Assembly: GCA_949316495.1 (NCBI GenBank) | Contig: OX439012.1 | Location: forward strand, 5,649,559 to 5,713,558 | Length of the DNA: 64,000 nt | Direction of reading: 5' to 3' | Origin: Amphiduros pacificus | Taxonomy: Eukaryota > Annelida > Polychaeta > Phyllodocida > Hesionidae | Shown here: positions 52,113 through 62,398 of the stretch, piece by piece | How positions within the stretch are numbered: the first letter of the stretch is position 1 | How the letters are laid out: the number at the start of each line of letters is the position of its first letter | Position numbers and translations under genes: made by a program | The notes under the pieces: model-generated | Database searches by the model: none | What the model was told of the DNA's origin: nothing | Seen by the model: the letters and a program-made list of their open reading frames with translations, nothing else

Positions 52113-53376
52113 GTCCCACACAGTAAAAGCATTGTAGGCCTATGTCTGTCATTTCTACTGATGTTATTCAGCCTGATAATAGCGTTGTCCCTCTCCAGGC
52201 TCACACAATGTATTTGTTGCAATGAACTTACAACAGGGTGAGCATGATTTCAGAGTAAAGGTAAAGCAGAGTGTACAATGAATTTAATAAAAATAAATAA
52301 ATTTACCAGTAAATTTACTTTAAAAGATTGCATTGGATCAATTTAAAGCCGTGTATCAATTTCCGTCCTTTGTATTCCTACCACATTCAAGCTTTTTTTT
52401 CATCAAATTTAGATTGTTGATAAGTCTTGAAATTGGAAGACTTCACATTTTTAGTTTATTTTCAGCATTAAAGTTTTTTCCAATGTAGTTTGATATGTAC
52501 TTTTATAAATTAATCACCAATGAGTTTTTATTATGGATATTGTTTCAAAATAGCTCAACATATAAAAATTACTATCAATTTCCCTTGCAGATAAAATTCC
52601 TCTATTATTGATAATTTTGAATAGATTTTGATCAATAAAGATTGTATGAGCTCATTTGTAAATTATGCAGATGAATGTATATTGAAATCTATAATAAAAT
52701 CACATTTGAAGGGCATTTTAAGGTCACTGGCAATATTCCATAAAAATATCAATCATGTATAGACCAAAACAATATTTCCAACCTCATCACATGAGCAGCC
52801 TGGCATAACACAGCTTTAATCATCTTAGTTGCCTAACCTATGTGTAATCAGCTGAGTTGCCTAACATAACATATGTCCAATGCAATAAATCTTTACCTTG
52901 CAGAATATAGAATTAATATTTTTCTGTTACTGAAGCATGACTTAACAATCTGGAAAAAATAACTATATAAAAAGTTTTAAAAATAAATAAAGATGAAGTA
53001 AATCATATGCCCAGGGATGCACGCTCTGGTGCTGGTCTTACAGCTCTACATAAATTTGAGCTGGATATATTAATGGTGGAAAAAAAACACAAATTATTAA
53101 CTATGGAATTATGGAAAACACTGACATCTGGTGGTAAAACATTTATTATTGTGACAATCTGCAAACCTGAACCTTTTGAAAAAAAAGAAGCATTGGAATA
53201 ATGGCTAAGGTCTTAAAGATGAACTGGACAGTGATCGCAGTCCCCGCGAAAAAAGTATTATACTTATACACACTTTTGTGAAGAAATTTCTGTTTGATCA
53301 TATTATGGTATCTTTAAACATGAAATTATCTTTAATATGATTATAAATTTCATATGAACAAGCCAAACAAAGCCTT
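52113..53376. other. No gene seen; holds copy 2 of an old repeat
   Basis: 52410-52760 matches 35740-36150 (GATTTTGATCAATAAAGATT, AAGGTCACTGGCAATATT). An open frame at 53007-53201 has no recognisable feature. Confidence 0.5.
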
Positions 53377-53835
53377 CTAGGTGACTGAAGTACTAGTCCT
53401 AATGTCACCAGGGACGGAATTCCAAGGCCTGGGGCTAATGGAAGAAAAAGCGCTATCACCCACTGTCTTTAGATGGATCTTCGGAACAGATAGGCAAGTA
53501 CCATCATTAGATCTCAGACAACTATCTCCCTGTTTCATTAGGAGTAGATCACGTAAGTAAGGCAGTGCCTTACCATTTAGAATTTTTAAATCAATCCTAG
53601 CATGGACAGGAAGCCAGTGCAATTCCTTCAATTTTCCTGATATGCAATCAAATTTCCTGATCTTTCCTACCACATGGGCTACAGAGTTCTATAAATATTG
53701 CAGCTTCTTAATATCTGATCTTGGAAGACCAGCAAGAAGACCATTTCATTAATCCAAGGTAGAAGTAACAAAAGCATGAGTTAATGTTACAGCTATCTTC
53801 TCGTCTAGACAGTATATAATAGCCACCAAGTTCCC
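53377..53835 (-). pseudogene. L2/CR1-like LINE fragment (C-terminal part of reverse transcriptase ORF)
   Basis: The minus-strand frame contains LKELHWLPVHARIDLKILNG, KALPYLRDLLL, LKTVGDSAFSSISPRPWNSV and PGDIRTSTSV. This is the typical L2/CR1/Rex-type tail 'LHWLPV..RI.FKI....ALPYL.DLL...R.WNSLP..IR'. Weaker similarity upstream (LDEKIAVTLTHAFVTSTLD) is broken by stops. Confidence 0.85.
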
Positions 53836-53959
53836 TTGATTAGAATGGAGGCCTCCATGAGCCCCATAGTACTAACAGTAGGAGGGGCCAACCTACTGGT
53901 TGTAAAGTTCAACACGGTGTAGATTATCAAAACTCAATACTGACAGGAGTTTTAAAGAT

Positions 53960-54040
53960 CACAGGCTATGGTGCAGTTAGTGCAAGCTTATTAGCAACAG
54001 TTCCTCTGTGGTTAAAGTCGTGGGTTTAATCCCTGGTCTG
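53960..54040 (+). mobile_element. Degenerate SINE head
   Basis: GGTGCAGTTAGTGCAAGCTT...CAGTTCCTCTGTGG...GTCGTGGGTTTAATCCC resembles the tRNA-like head of the SINE at 46297 with several changes. Confidence 0.65.
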
Positions 54041-54124
54041 AAATAAACAACCATGAGTTTCAAAGTGTGAAAGAGCCAAACTGATGGAATAATTTTGGTT
54101 TACAGTTTCTCCATTAATGATATC

Positions 54125-54242
54125 TGTCAATTTGTTTGTTTGTTTGAGGTTTTACATCACTTTCAACATTATTTAAATCATTTAGTGATGAGACCTACCA
54201 GCAGAAATGGTGCTCTAACCAACTGCGCCACGGCCTGTGGCT
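54125..54242 (-). mobile_element. SINE copy with an internal deletion
   Basis: The tail part (TTTGAGGTTTTACATCACTT, GTGATGAGACCTACC) is joined directly to the head part (CTAACCAACTGCGCCACGGCC), so the body between is missing. Confidence 0.75.
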
Positions 54243-54320
54243 GCTCCTGATGATTTGTGTGAAAACAGTTATTCTTTATAGCATGAAGTGTAATGCTGTT
54301 AATGAATTGACAAAAACTAT

Positions 54321-55595
54321 TTATTTTATTTTACCACAGTAATACCATAGATCTTTTTCTGTAAGATGATGCACTATTGCTGACCACTGTGATTGATATT
54401 GCTTTGGATCAATTTCGGCCAGCACACTGCAGAAATAGGGACTTAATGGGGCCCCACTTTTGTATGCAGATAAAAACTTGTCTGGCCTTCTATGTACATA
54501 ATAAGATTTTAAAGGAATGTGGGTCACACCTAAACCTTCAGCACATATCCCTGTGAGAAACACATCTTCAATCCAGTTAAATGTTTTATACAATGCAGCT
54601 TTGAATATAGATGAAATGAGATCTGTTGATATAATGTAGAGGTTGCCAAGAGTATAGGTTGGATAAGAGTATAGATGTGGATAATCAGTCATTGCAAGAC
54701 ACCATTTACTATTTTTTATGCAACAATGCGGTTTCTCCCAGTCCCTTTTAATTCTGGCATTATAACGTACAAAACCTGCAATAGACTTATTGATAATTTT
54801 GTCTTCCAATATATCCACCAACCTAAATCTGTCTATGACAACATCATCATCAGCCTTAACAACATATTTGGTCTGGCTGCAATTGGTCATTATCCATTTC
54901 AAACCTGCGAGCACAGAAAATGACAGGTTATGGTAAGAGTCATAGAAATCAGTCTGAACAATGTCTTTGAATATTGTGTTTTCTTCCCTTATTCCTTTCT
55001 TAACAGATTCATTATAAGGATTACCCATAACAAATATAATCCTGCCTGGGAAGTTTTTCATTAAGTTGGGTGCAGCCCATGTCTGTCTGATTGAAGTTCT
55101 GGCAATGGTATTCCTAGGTGCGGATAGGACCATTATAACATGATGGATGCTATCCTTTGAAGTGCATGGTGAGGGATTATCAATCATATAAGGAAATACA
55201 ACACTGCCATTCAGCTTGATTTTATATTTATCCTTTAGAGTTATGTTAATATCAGTTAAATAAGAAAATGTTTGATTCATCACCTCGATTTTCTCATACA
55301 AATTTGTTTTAATTTTGGCATTGATTGGCTGTGAAGTGTTGTGAAGCGATTTCCTTCCAGGCTGTGAGGTGTTCCAAAGTGAATTCTCTCCAGGTTGTGA
55401 AATGTTCAAGAGTGAATTCCCTCCAGGCTGTGAAATATTGTAGAGTGAATTCCCTCTAGGTTTTGTAACCTTGTGATAAGAAAACGTCTTAACTATTCCT
55501 TCCTTATATTTGTTGATGTTTATTAATCCTTGGAAGAGTCTTGGCTGATAGACCATGATATTCAGTAAGGCAATAACTACTAAGATACAGTACAT
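54321..55595 (-). CDS. Beta-1,3-galactosyltransferase-type glycosyltransferase (GT31)
   Basis: A 424-residue type II membrane protein, acting in the Golgi lumen, expected to transfer a hexose or hexosamine in beta-1,3 linkage from a UDP-sugar. The exact donor and acceptor cannot be told. Start: ATG at 55595, followed by the anchor YCILVVIALLNIMVYQP; an acceptor (atttttcag) at 55670 suggests a 5' untranslated exon upstream. The stem (about 48-95) has four copies of a 12-residue repeat (NSLYNISQPG, NSLLNISQPG, NSLWNTSQPG, KSLHNTSQP), each with an N-glycosylation sequon. The catalytic region carries the family motifs ARTSIRQTW, FVMGNP, VKADDDVVID (metal-binding DDD) and WIEDVFLTG. The coding part is one uninterrupted exon with AATAAA overlapping and following the stop. 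It looks functional. Confidence 0.92.
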   Translation of the reverse strand: MYCILVVIALLNIMVYQPRLFQGLININKYKEGIVKTFSYHKVTKPRGNSLYNISQPGGNSLLNISQPGENSLWNTSQPGRKSLHNTSQPINAKIKTNLYEKIEVMNQTFSYLTDINITLKDKYKIKLNGSVVFPYMIDNPSPCTSKDSIHHVIMVLSAPRNTIARTSIRQTWAAPNLMKNFPGRIIFVMGNPYNESVKKGIREENTIFKDIVQTDFYDSYHNLSFSVLAGLKWIMTNCSQTKYVVKADDDVVIDRFRLVDILEDKIINKSIAGFVRYNARIKRDWEKPHCCIKNSKWCLAMTDYPHLYSYPTYTLGNLYIISTDLISSIFKAALYKTFNWIEDVFLTGICAEGLGVTHIPLKSYYVHRRPDKFLSAYKSGAPLSPYFCSVLAEIDPKQYQSQWSAIVHHLTEKDLWYYCGKIK

Positions 55596-55837
55596 TCGTC
55601 TTGTCAGGTGTTGTGGCAAAGCCAGACATGATGCTATGCAGGAGCTTGACCTTTGATCTTTATTTGACCTGAAAAATATCAAAATATCAATAAACTTATG
55701 CACACATTTGGTCACAATCTTTGGTGATTCTATAAGAAAAGGGCGAGGATCCTCAAGATGAAGAAGAATAATAATGATAATAATAAAAGTTATATAGTGC
55801 TGACACCAGTGTTTGCTCATAGCACTTTATCAAGGAT

Positions 55838-55960
55838 CTTAATTGTCATCAGCATAGATATGATAGCTCAAACCATATGATACCAGCCAAAGGAAACATG
55901 TAAACTGAGGATAGGTCCCAGAACTTATCCCTGGGGAATACCATATCAAATGAACTCCAG
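55838..55960 (-). pseudogene. L2/CR1-like reverse transcriptase fragment with active-site region
   Basis: On the minus strand, GIPQG, a stop, and VLGPILS (the 'GVPQGSVLGP' motif) are followed in a shifted frame by LSYHIYADDN (the YADD catalytic box). The spacing is right for a reverse transcriptase. Stops and shifts show it is dead. Confidence 0.7.
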
Positions 55961-56044
55961 TGAGGTCAGAGCACTTTCAATCTTTAATAAGATGAAAAAA
56001 ATGACGGAATGAGTCTTTGGCTGATCCGGTGGGTGATAGGACTT

Positions 56045-56196
56045 TTTAGGAGTGTCTAGACGAGAAAACTGCAGAGACATTAACTCATGCCTTTGTAACA
56101 TCTACCTTAGATTACGGTAATGGTCTCCCTGCTGGCCATAACCTCTGATATTAAAAATGCAATACTTGCAAAACTCTGCAGCACGTGTTGTGGGAA
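56045..56196 (+). pseudogene. Left half of an L2/CR1-like LINE fragment split by the LINE at 56197-62019
   Basis: The frame reads LDEKTAETLTHAFVTSTLDY then GNGLPAGH, the segment just before the C-terminal tail. Its continuation is at 62033 on the other side of the inserted LINE. Confidence 0.8.
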
Positions 56197-56529
56197 TGAA
56201 TGAATGAATGAATGGTTGCTTAGAGGCACATCAACCACTAAGGTTATTTAGTGCCTAAAAATGGTAAAAATGAATGAATGAATTGTTTCACATTGACACA
56301 ACAAAGTGCCAAAACAGTAAAAATAGAAACGTAATATTGACTAGAAACAAAATGTAAATGTTAATACAATATGTAGATAACACAAGAAATTATCAACCGT
56401 GAACAGCATTTATATAATATCAATCAAATATAATAAATATGGATGATTTGTTTAAAAGACTTTATCAGTATGATGTTTTGCAGTTCTTGATAAATAAGTC
56501 AATGACATAAATAAACAAAAGCTCTGCCC

Positions 56530-59500
56530 TTAAAACTGATTATAAAGTCCTATGTGAGTTAAAAACGATACTATCACAGAAGTATCTACAGTATCAAATA
56601 ACGTATGTAAATCTTGTACATTAAAATATTGAGTTCGTATAATATCAAAATCGATACACTCAATTAAAATATGTTTAATAGTCAAAGCCCTTTGACAACC
56701 AATACATTCCGGTTGATCTTCATCTTTAAGCAGATAACAGTGCGTCAAATGACTATGACCTATTCTTATACGGGTTAAAACTGACTCTTCTCTACGGTTA
56801 ATTCTAATAGCACCTTTAGTTTTGCCTAGAATGGGCTTAATTTCATGTAATTTATTAAAAATAGCTTCGTTCCAGCGTAATTGCCATTTAGAACGTAAAA
56901 AAACAGTAATATATTTCTTAAATTCTGTATAAGGTATTAGCATATTTATTGGCCGCTTATCCAATGCTGCCTTGGCAGCTTGGTCCGCAGCCTCATTTCC
57001 AAGGATTCCAATATGACTGGGAATCCAGTAAAAACGAATCTCTTTATTTTCCTCAGTACAGAGTTTATGATACCGTTCAAGGATATTTAAAATAAATGGA
57101 TTTTTCCAATCCTTGGCTTTCAATGCTTGTAAACAAGACAATGAATCAGAAAATATTAAAAATTTCCGATGTGGAGACGTCTCCACATGATCTAAAGCTA
57201 GGTATAAAGCATGAAGTTCTGCAGAATAAATAGATGATTTATTTGGCAGACGTTCTGAATAAATATGATTGCCCTTAACAGCAGCTGCAGCAGCCTTGTC
57301 ATCATCAAACGATCCATCAGTGTATATACACTGATATCCAGTGAAGATAGATTTTATTTCATTATATCTATTTATATACAGGGATGGATCGGTTGAGTAT
57401 TTCTTTAATTCCGTCATGGCTAAATTAATATTTAAAGTTTCATAGGTCCATGGAGGTGTTTCTGGATATTGAAATTTAGCCATTTGATTCGGATTTAAAT
57501 TTAAGGATTGTAAAGATTCCTTGATGCGAAGGCCAAAAGTTGGTATTGTATTTGGTTTATTTTCAAAAAGATCAACATAATTTGGATTGAATATAATATC
57601 ATGTGCAGGATTGTCTGGACAAGCTGCAATTTTTGCAGCATACTGAAGGGCAAGCTTTTCTCTTCTTAAATCAAGAGGCAGTTCATCTGCCTCAACTGCC
57701 AAGCTATCTGCAGGCGAGGTACGAAATGCACCAAGGCATAGTCTTAACCCTTGATTTTGTATAGGATCGAGCATTTTAATATACGATGGACGTGCTGATC
57801 CATATACCATACACCCATAATCAAGTTTGGAACGTACCAGTGCTCTATATAATTGTAATAAAACATTACGGTCCCCTCCCCAATCGGTATGAGCAAGAAC
57901 CCGTAATAAATCTAATGCCTTCTGGCATTTCTTTTTTACATATTTAATATGAGGGATAAAAGATAATTTTCTATCAAATATAAGTCCAAGAAACTTGGTT
58001 TCTTCTACAACAGGGATTCGAGTTTGGCCAAGGTGTAGATCAGGATCTGGGTGAGCCTTCCACTTTTTACAAAAGTGCATACATACGGTCTTTTTCAAAG
58101 AAAACTTAAATCCATTGTTATCAGCCCATTCTTGTAATCTATTTAGGTGTTGTTGAAGCTGTCGTTCTATTGTATGCATGCTTGCTGACCTGTAGCTTAA
58201 GTTGAAATCATAAACAAAAAGTGAGCAATCTGCTCCAGGCCTCATACAATCTACAATGCTGTTAATTTTAATAATAAAAAGGGTCACTGATAATATACTA
58301 CCCTGTGGAACACCCATTTCCTGATCAAAAGCATCAGAAAGTGATGCACCCACTCGAACTTTAAAATGTCTGTTTGATAGAAAATTTTGAATAAAAAGGG
58401 GTAAACGACCCCTTAATCCCATATCATATAAATCACTCATTATTCCATATTTCCATGTGGTGTCGTATGCTTTCTCTAAATCAAAAAATATACTAACCAC
58501 ATGTTCGCCTTTTATAAAACCCTCTCGTATAAACGTTTCTAAATGTACCAGATGGTCAACAGTACTTCGCGTTTTTCTAAAACCACTCTGTGCAACAGAA
58601 ATATAAGCCGTAGTTTCTAAAAACCAAACTAAACGCTCGTTAATCATTCGTTCCATTGATTTACAAATACAACTTGTTAACGCAATGGGACGATAATTAT
58701 TTGAATCTGACGAGTCTTTGCCAGGTTTGGGAATAGGAATGATAGTGGCTTCACTCCATGAAGGAGGAAAATTACCACTTTCCCAAATATTATTAAAAAT
58801 ATCCAAAAGATGCCCAAGTGTTTGGTCAGGGAGGTGTTTGAGGATTTGATAGTGTATATGATCAGGTCCAGGAGCGGTATCATGGGATTTATCTAAAGCA
58901 AGTTTTAAATCTGATATTGTGAATGGCTTATTATATTGTTCCAAGTTATTAGATATGAAATTTAGTTGGTTTCTTTCTTTTCTATTTTTTATTTGTTGAA
59001 ATTTGGCAGAATAATTATTGGATGAGGAATTCTTGGAAATTGTTTGACCTATTGTGTTACCTATTTCGGTGGGATTTGTAATTAATTGGCCATTATGATT
59101 TAGATGTTTGATCCTTGCTCCACCTCCCTTCCCAGTAATTTTACGCACCATCTCCCAGCATTTTTTAATTGGTGAACGTGTATTTAATTTAGAAACGTAA
59201 TCTTTCCAACTTTTTCTTTTGCTTATTTTAATAATATAACGGGCTTTAGCTCTTTTTATACGAAATTGGTGCAAATTATACTGAGTTGGCTGTCGATTAA
59301 ATATTTTTAAAGCTTTTTTGCGCTCCTTGACAGCTTTTTTGCACTCATCATTAAACCAGGGTTTTTCTTTAATTTTAGAATTTGGCTTTGATTTGGGAAT
59401 ACACCCATCAGCAATATCATACAATGTATCCGTAAAAACTTGAAGAGGATCATTTACGTTGTTAAAAATTTCTGGAGTTATTTTATTAAAACAGGATGAC

Positions 59501-60267
59501 TGAAATTTTGCCCAATCGGCTTGATGAAATTTCCACTTAGGGATTCGTTCGTCTAGTGGAGGAAAATGGTTATTTAAAATAATGGGGTAATGATCACTAC
59601 CCCATTGATCTTCCTCTACTTCCCAGGAATAGTCTAAAAATAAATTTGGAGTGCACATGGAGAGATCTATTGATGTTAAAGAGCCTGTAGCAGGATGTAA
59701 ATAGGTTGGAGAATCGTCATTCCAAAGGCACAAACTATTGTTATTTAAGAAATCTTCTATTATACGTCCTTTGGCATCAGTATTATTTCTGCCACCCCAA
59801 AGATAGTTGTGTGCATTAAAGTCACCTACTAACATATATGGTTGTGGCAGCTGGGTTATCAAATTATTTAAATCTGCAATATTAACTGGCTCACTAGGTG
59901 GTAAATATATTGAACATATAGTTAATGTATTGTGCAGGGTAACCCCGACTGCAGAAGCTTGTAAATTAGTATTTAATGTTACTTTACTTTGGGGTATACA
60001 GGATTTAACAAAAACAGAAACTCCACCATGTGCTCGGTCCATAATGTCAATTGAACCAACTTTATTATAAATCACATATCCCTTAAATGTTGTGGAATCA
60101 TCTTTGAATTTAGTTTCTTGTAAACAAATTACAGATGCATTATATTTCTGGGCTAATAACTCCAGTTCTGGCCTGTTTGCCTCAAATCCTCTACAATTCC
60201 ATTGTATGATATTGCTGATAGCCATATTAAAAATAATGAGTATAAATATAGGATTTAACATAATCAT
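56530..60267 (-). CDS. LINE ORF2: AP-type endonuclease, reverse transcriptase, RNase H
   Basis: 1245 residues. Endonuclease at about 15-235: IIQWNCRGFEANRPE, VICLQETKF, LVGDFNAHNYLWGG, SDHYPII. Reverse transcriptase at about 480-750: NNYRPIALTSCICKSMERMI, SVAQSGFRKTRSTVDHLVHL, FFDLEKAYDTTW, GVPQGSILSVTLF. The catalytic box reads LFVYDFNLS where F-x-D-D is expected, so the first Asp of the pair is Tyr (TAT for GAT) and the enzyme is probably inactive. RNase H at about 1000-1125 keeps its acids: YTDGSFDDD, SAELHALYLAL, FSDSLSCLQAL, GNEAADQAAK. A C-terminal HCYLLKDEDQPECIGCQ suggests a small zinc motif. The start codon overlaps the ORF1 stop (ATGA). It nicks target DNA and primes reverse transcription there (family knowledge). 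Confidence 0.93.
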   Translation of the reverse strand: MIMLNPIFILIIFNMAISNIIQWNCRGFEANRPELELLAQKYNASVICLQETKFKDDSTTFKGYVIYNKVGSIDIMDRAHGGVSVFVKSCIPQSKVTLNTNLQASAVGVTLHNTLTICSIYLPPSEPVNIADLNNLITQLPQPYMLVGDFNAHNYLWGGRNNTDAKGRIIEDFLNNNSLCLWNDDSPTYLHPATGSLTSIDLSMCTPNLFLDYSWEVEEDQWGSDHYPIILNNHFPPLDERIPKWKFHQADWAKFQSSCFNKITPEIFNNVNDPLQVFTDTLYDIADGCIPKSKPNSKIKEKPWFNDECKKAVKERKKALKIFNRQPTQYNLHQFRIKRAKARYIIKISKRKSWKDYVSKLNTRSPIKKCWEMVRKITGKGGGARIKHLNHNGQLITNPTEIGNTIGQTISKNSSSNNYSAKFQQIKNRKERNQLNFISNNLEQYNKPFTISDLKLALDKSHDTAPGPDHIHYQILKHLPDQTLGHLLDIFNNIWESGNFPPSWSEATIIPIPKPGKDSSDSNNYRPIALTSCICKSMERMINERLVWFLETTAYISVAQSGFRKTRSTVDHLVHLETFIREGFIKGEHVVSIFFDLEKAYDTTWKYGIMSDLYDMGLRGRLPLFIQNFLSNRHFKVRVGASLSDAFDQEMGVPQGSILSVTLFIIKINSIVDCMRPGADCSLFVYDFNLSYRSASMHTIERQLQQHLNRLQEWADNNGFKFSLKKTVCMHFCKKWKAHPDPDLHLGQTRIPVVEETKFLGLIFDRKLSFIPHIKYVKKKCQKALDLLRVLAHTDWGGDRNVLLQLYRALVRSKLDYGCMVYGSARPSYIKMLDPIQNQGLRLCLGAFRTSPADSLAVEADELPLDLRREKLALQYAAKIAACPDNPAHDIIFNPNYVDLFENKPNTIPTFGLRIKESLQSLNLNPNQMAKFQYPETPPWTYETLNINLAMTELKKYSTDPSLYINRYNEIKSIFTGYQCIYTDGSFDDDKAAAAAVKGNHIYSERLPNKSSIYSAELHALYLALDHVETSPHRKFLIFSDSLSCLQALKAKDWKNPFILNILERYHKLCTEENKEIRFYWIPSHIGILGNEAADQAAKAALDKRPINMLIPYTEFKKYITVFLRSKWQLRWNEAIFNKLHEIKPILGKTKGAIRINRREESVLTRIRIGHSHLTHCYLLKDEDQPECIGCQRALTIKHILIECIDFDIIRTQYFNVQDLHTLFDTVDTSVIVSFLTHIGLYNQF

Positions 60268-61493
60268 TTGTTAGGTTTACGATTATGTTTTGACTGAACA
60301 GGTGTAAAATGTATATCAGAAGGATCACCTGTATCCATCCTTTCTAAGGATTTAGTTCTATTTATTTTACTTTTGCTTTGGTCTTTGATTTCTTTTTTGT
60401 CTGATTTATTAACTGGTCTATTGGTATTTACGTTTTTATTACTAGATGATGTGGAGGGAGTCTGTGAAGAGGTTTTAGTCGATGTTATTGTTGGTGTTAT
60501 TGTTGGTAGAGCTATTGCTGGGGTAGTGGATGCAGGAGTCTGAGTAGATGTTGCCGAAGATTTGGAAGTTTTTGTGAAAAAGGAATAATTTTTGTCATTA
60601 ATTGGCCATGTAATTTCAGTCTGAATTGCTATTGATTTAGTCTCTTTGTTCTTTAAAGTGCTAGCATAGGATGATTTTGTTGTGTTGAATGATTCTACAC
60701 GCTTACGTGCCTCTGGAAAAGATATGTTTTCTGTGTGTCGTATTCGCTGAATTTCCTTCTCTTTTAAAAAAGAAGGACAATTCCGCGAATATGATGGGTG
60801 ATCGCCTTCACAATTCACACATTTGACATTTTTTGATATACAATCTTCTCCATTATGTTGGGCAGTACACTTTGGGCATGTTACATTCCCTTTACATCTG
60901 TCAGATCCATGTCCATATCTCTGACACTTGAAGCAGCGCAGAGGGTTTGGAATAAAAACATCAACTCTGACGTTTAAATATCCAACCTTAATAGATGTTG
61001 GAAGCTGCGCCGCTTCAAATGTCAGGATGAATGTATTTATTGGAACTTTTGTGCCATCCTTTTTAATATAAATTCTCTTGCAATGGACGACATCCTGATC
61101 CTTCAATTCATTGGCTATTTCTTCTTCGGAAACTCCCGCTAAGTCGGGGCATCTGATAACACCTTTCTTGTTATTTAGGGTTTTATGGGCCGTTATTGAA
61201 ACTGGGACTGTGGCCAACATTCGGCATCTCAGGAGATTTTCCGCATGGCTTTTTCTTTCCACCTCAATCAACAGACGACTTCCCATTTTTTTCACTGTTT
61301 TGGGGACCCCGGCAATGCCTTGTATCCCCTTTGCAATTGCAAAGGGGGACATTTTTGCCAGGGTATGTTCACTGTCTAAACTTTCTGCCACCAAAAATCT
61401 GGGCCATTTTTCTTTAATTGAATCATCATCGCTGTCAGTTTCATTCCTTGGTCTTTTTTGTTTTTGTGCCATATGTGTTTTGTTATTTTTCAT
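60264..61493 (-). CDS. LINE ORF1: RNA-binding gag-like protein with CCHC zinc knuckles
   Basis: 409 residues. The start Met is followed by a basic/acidic lead (KQKRPRNETDSDDD), then an RRM-like region (about 65-180: GSRLLIEVERKSHAENLL...INTFILTFEA). Three knuckles follow: CFKCQRYGHGSDRC, CPKCTAQHNGEDC and CVNCEGDHPSYSRNC. The C-terminal 120 residues are low-complexity Ser/Thr/Pro (SSATSTQTPASTTPA). It is expected to coat the element's RNA. It overlaps ORF2 by 4 nt. Confidence 0.92.
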   Translation of the reverse strand: MKNNKTHMAQKQKRPRNETDSDDDSIKEKWPRFLVAESLDSEHTLAKMSPFAIAKGIQGIAGVPKTVKKMGSRLLIEVERKSHAENLLRCRMLATVPVSITAHKTLNNKKGVIRCPDLAGVSEEEIANELKDQDVVHCKRIYIKKDGTKVPINTFILTFEAAQLPTSIKVGYLNVRVDVFIPNPLRCFKCQRYGHGSDRCKGNVTCPKCTAQHNGEDCISKNVKCVNCEGDHPSYSRNCPSFLKEKEIQRIRHTENISFPEARKRVESFNTTKSSYASTLKNKETKSIAIQTEITWPINDKNYSFFTKTSKSSATSTQTPASTTPAIALPTITPTITSTKTSSQTPSTSSSNKNVNTNRPVNKSDKKEIKDQSKSKINRTKSLERMDTGDPSDIHFTPVQSKHNRKPNK

Positions 61494-62019
61494 CAGCTAG
61501 GTCCCCTACCCACCACGGAGCCCAACAAGGGGACGCCTTTCTGGGCCGGTAACTCCAAGCCCTGACGCCTTGAGGATACCCAACATGACATACTCTTAGA
61601 ATAAAAACTCCATCCTTTCGAATTTTATTTTTATCCCTCGATTGACCCAATCAGCAGTAATCTCCTTTCAGCAAATATTTATGAAATTTTTTTTAAAATT
61701 ATTCCTAAATTTCAAACATATAAATTATCATTAATAAAAATCAAATATCCAGAATATAAGGAAATATACTACAAGCCGGTTAAATCAGATCCAGGCCTAA
61801 TCTGATCTGCCTGTCTGGTGAACATTTGGATCCAAGACAGGCGTGTTGCAACTGGACCGGTATTACTGCCAAACCAGCCCAGTGCTCAGCCCGTCAGGAT
61901 TCCATATCCTCCCCGACACAGGTCGCATCCCACGGCAAACAGGACGCCCCTTTAGTCGCCTTTTACGACATGCTGGGGGGCAGTGGGGCTATTCTTTAAT
62001 CCCCGCACCCACAGGGGAG
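61494..62019 (-). other. LINE 5' untranslated region
   Basis: 526 bp between the left target duplication and ORF1. It contains GGTGCGGGGATTAAAGAATA and TCGTAAAAGGCGACTAAAGG. It would hold the internal pol II promoter, which I cannot pinpoint. Confidence 0.65.
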
Positions 62020-62032
62020 CGTGTTGTGGGAA

Positions 62033-62390
62033 AGATCTGGAAGTTTGATCACATTACTGAGAAACCAAAAGATCTACACTGGCACCTGGTCAGTGCCAGA
62101 ATTCAATTTAAGATCGTTCTTATAACTTGGAAGGCTTTAAAATCAAAGATACCTCCTTACTTGAGTGATCTTCTCCTGATTAGACAAGCGAGAAGGACCC
62201 GAGGTCTAATGATAGTTCTTACCTCTCTGTATTAAAGACTTACTTGAAAACAGTGGGTGATAGGGCTTTTTCTGCAACCACCCCCAAGTTATGGAATGCC
62301 CTCCCTACTGTCATCAGAAGTAGTCGGTCAATCAGTACTTTTAAAGTAGACTGAAAACACACCTCTTCAGAAAGAGCTTTCTGAGCACAG
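62033..62390 (+). pseudogene. Right half of the interrupted L2/CR1-like LINE fragment
   Basis: KIWKFDHITEKPKDLHWHLV, FKIVLITWKALKSKIPPYLS and DLLLIRQA continue the reading from 56196. It ends with KELFL-type tail sequence and GAGCACAGCGCTATG. Stops are present. Similar to the copy at 53377-53835. Confidence 0.82.
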
Positions 62391-62398
62391 CGCTATGT

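Larger units (their letters stand above)
56197..62019 (-). mobile_element. Full-length non-LTR retrotransposon (Jockey/I group, RNase H-bearing)
   Basis: The order on the minus strand is 5' untranslated region (61494-62019), ORF1, ORF2, 3' untranslated region (56197-56529), then an (ATTC)n tail. CGTGTTGTGGGAA flanks it at 56184-56196 and 62020-62032, a 13-bp target duplication. Long open ORFs and a clean duplication mean it is recent. The family is set by the ORF1 zinc knuckles plus ORF2 endonuclease, reverse transcriptase and RNase H; I/Nimb-like is my best guess. One altered catalytic residue (see ORF2) suggests this copy can no longer copy itself. Confidence 0.92.

Noticed and set aside
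53007-53201. 64-codon plus-strand frame
   Set aside because: No domain, splice context or relative seen; length is within chance for this composition.
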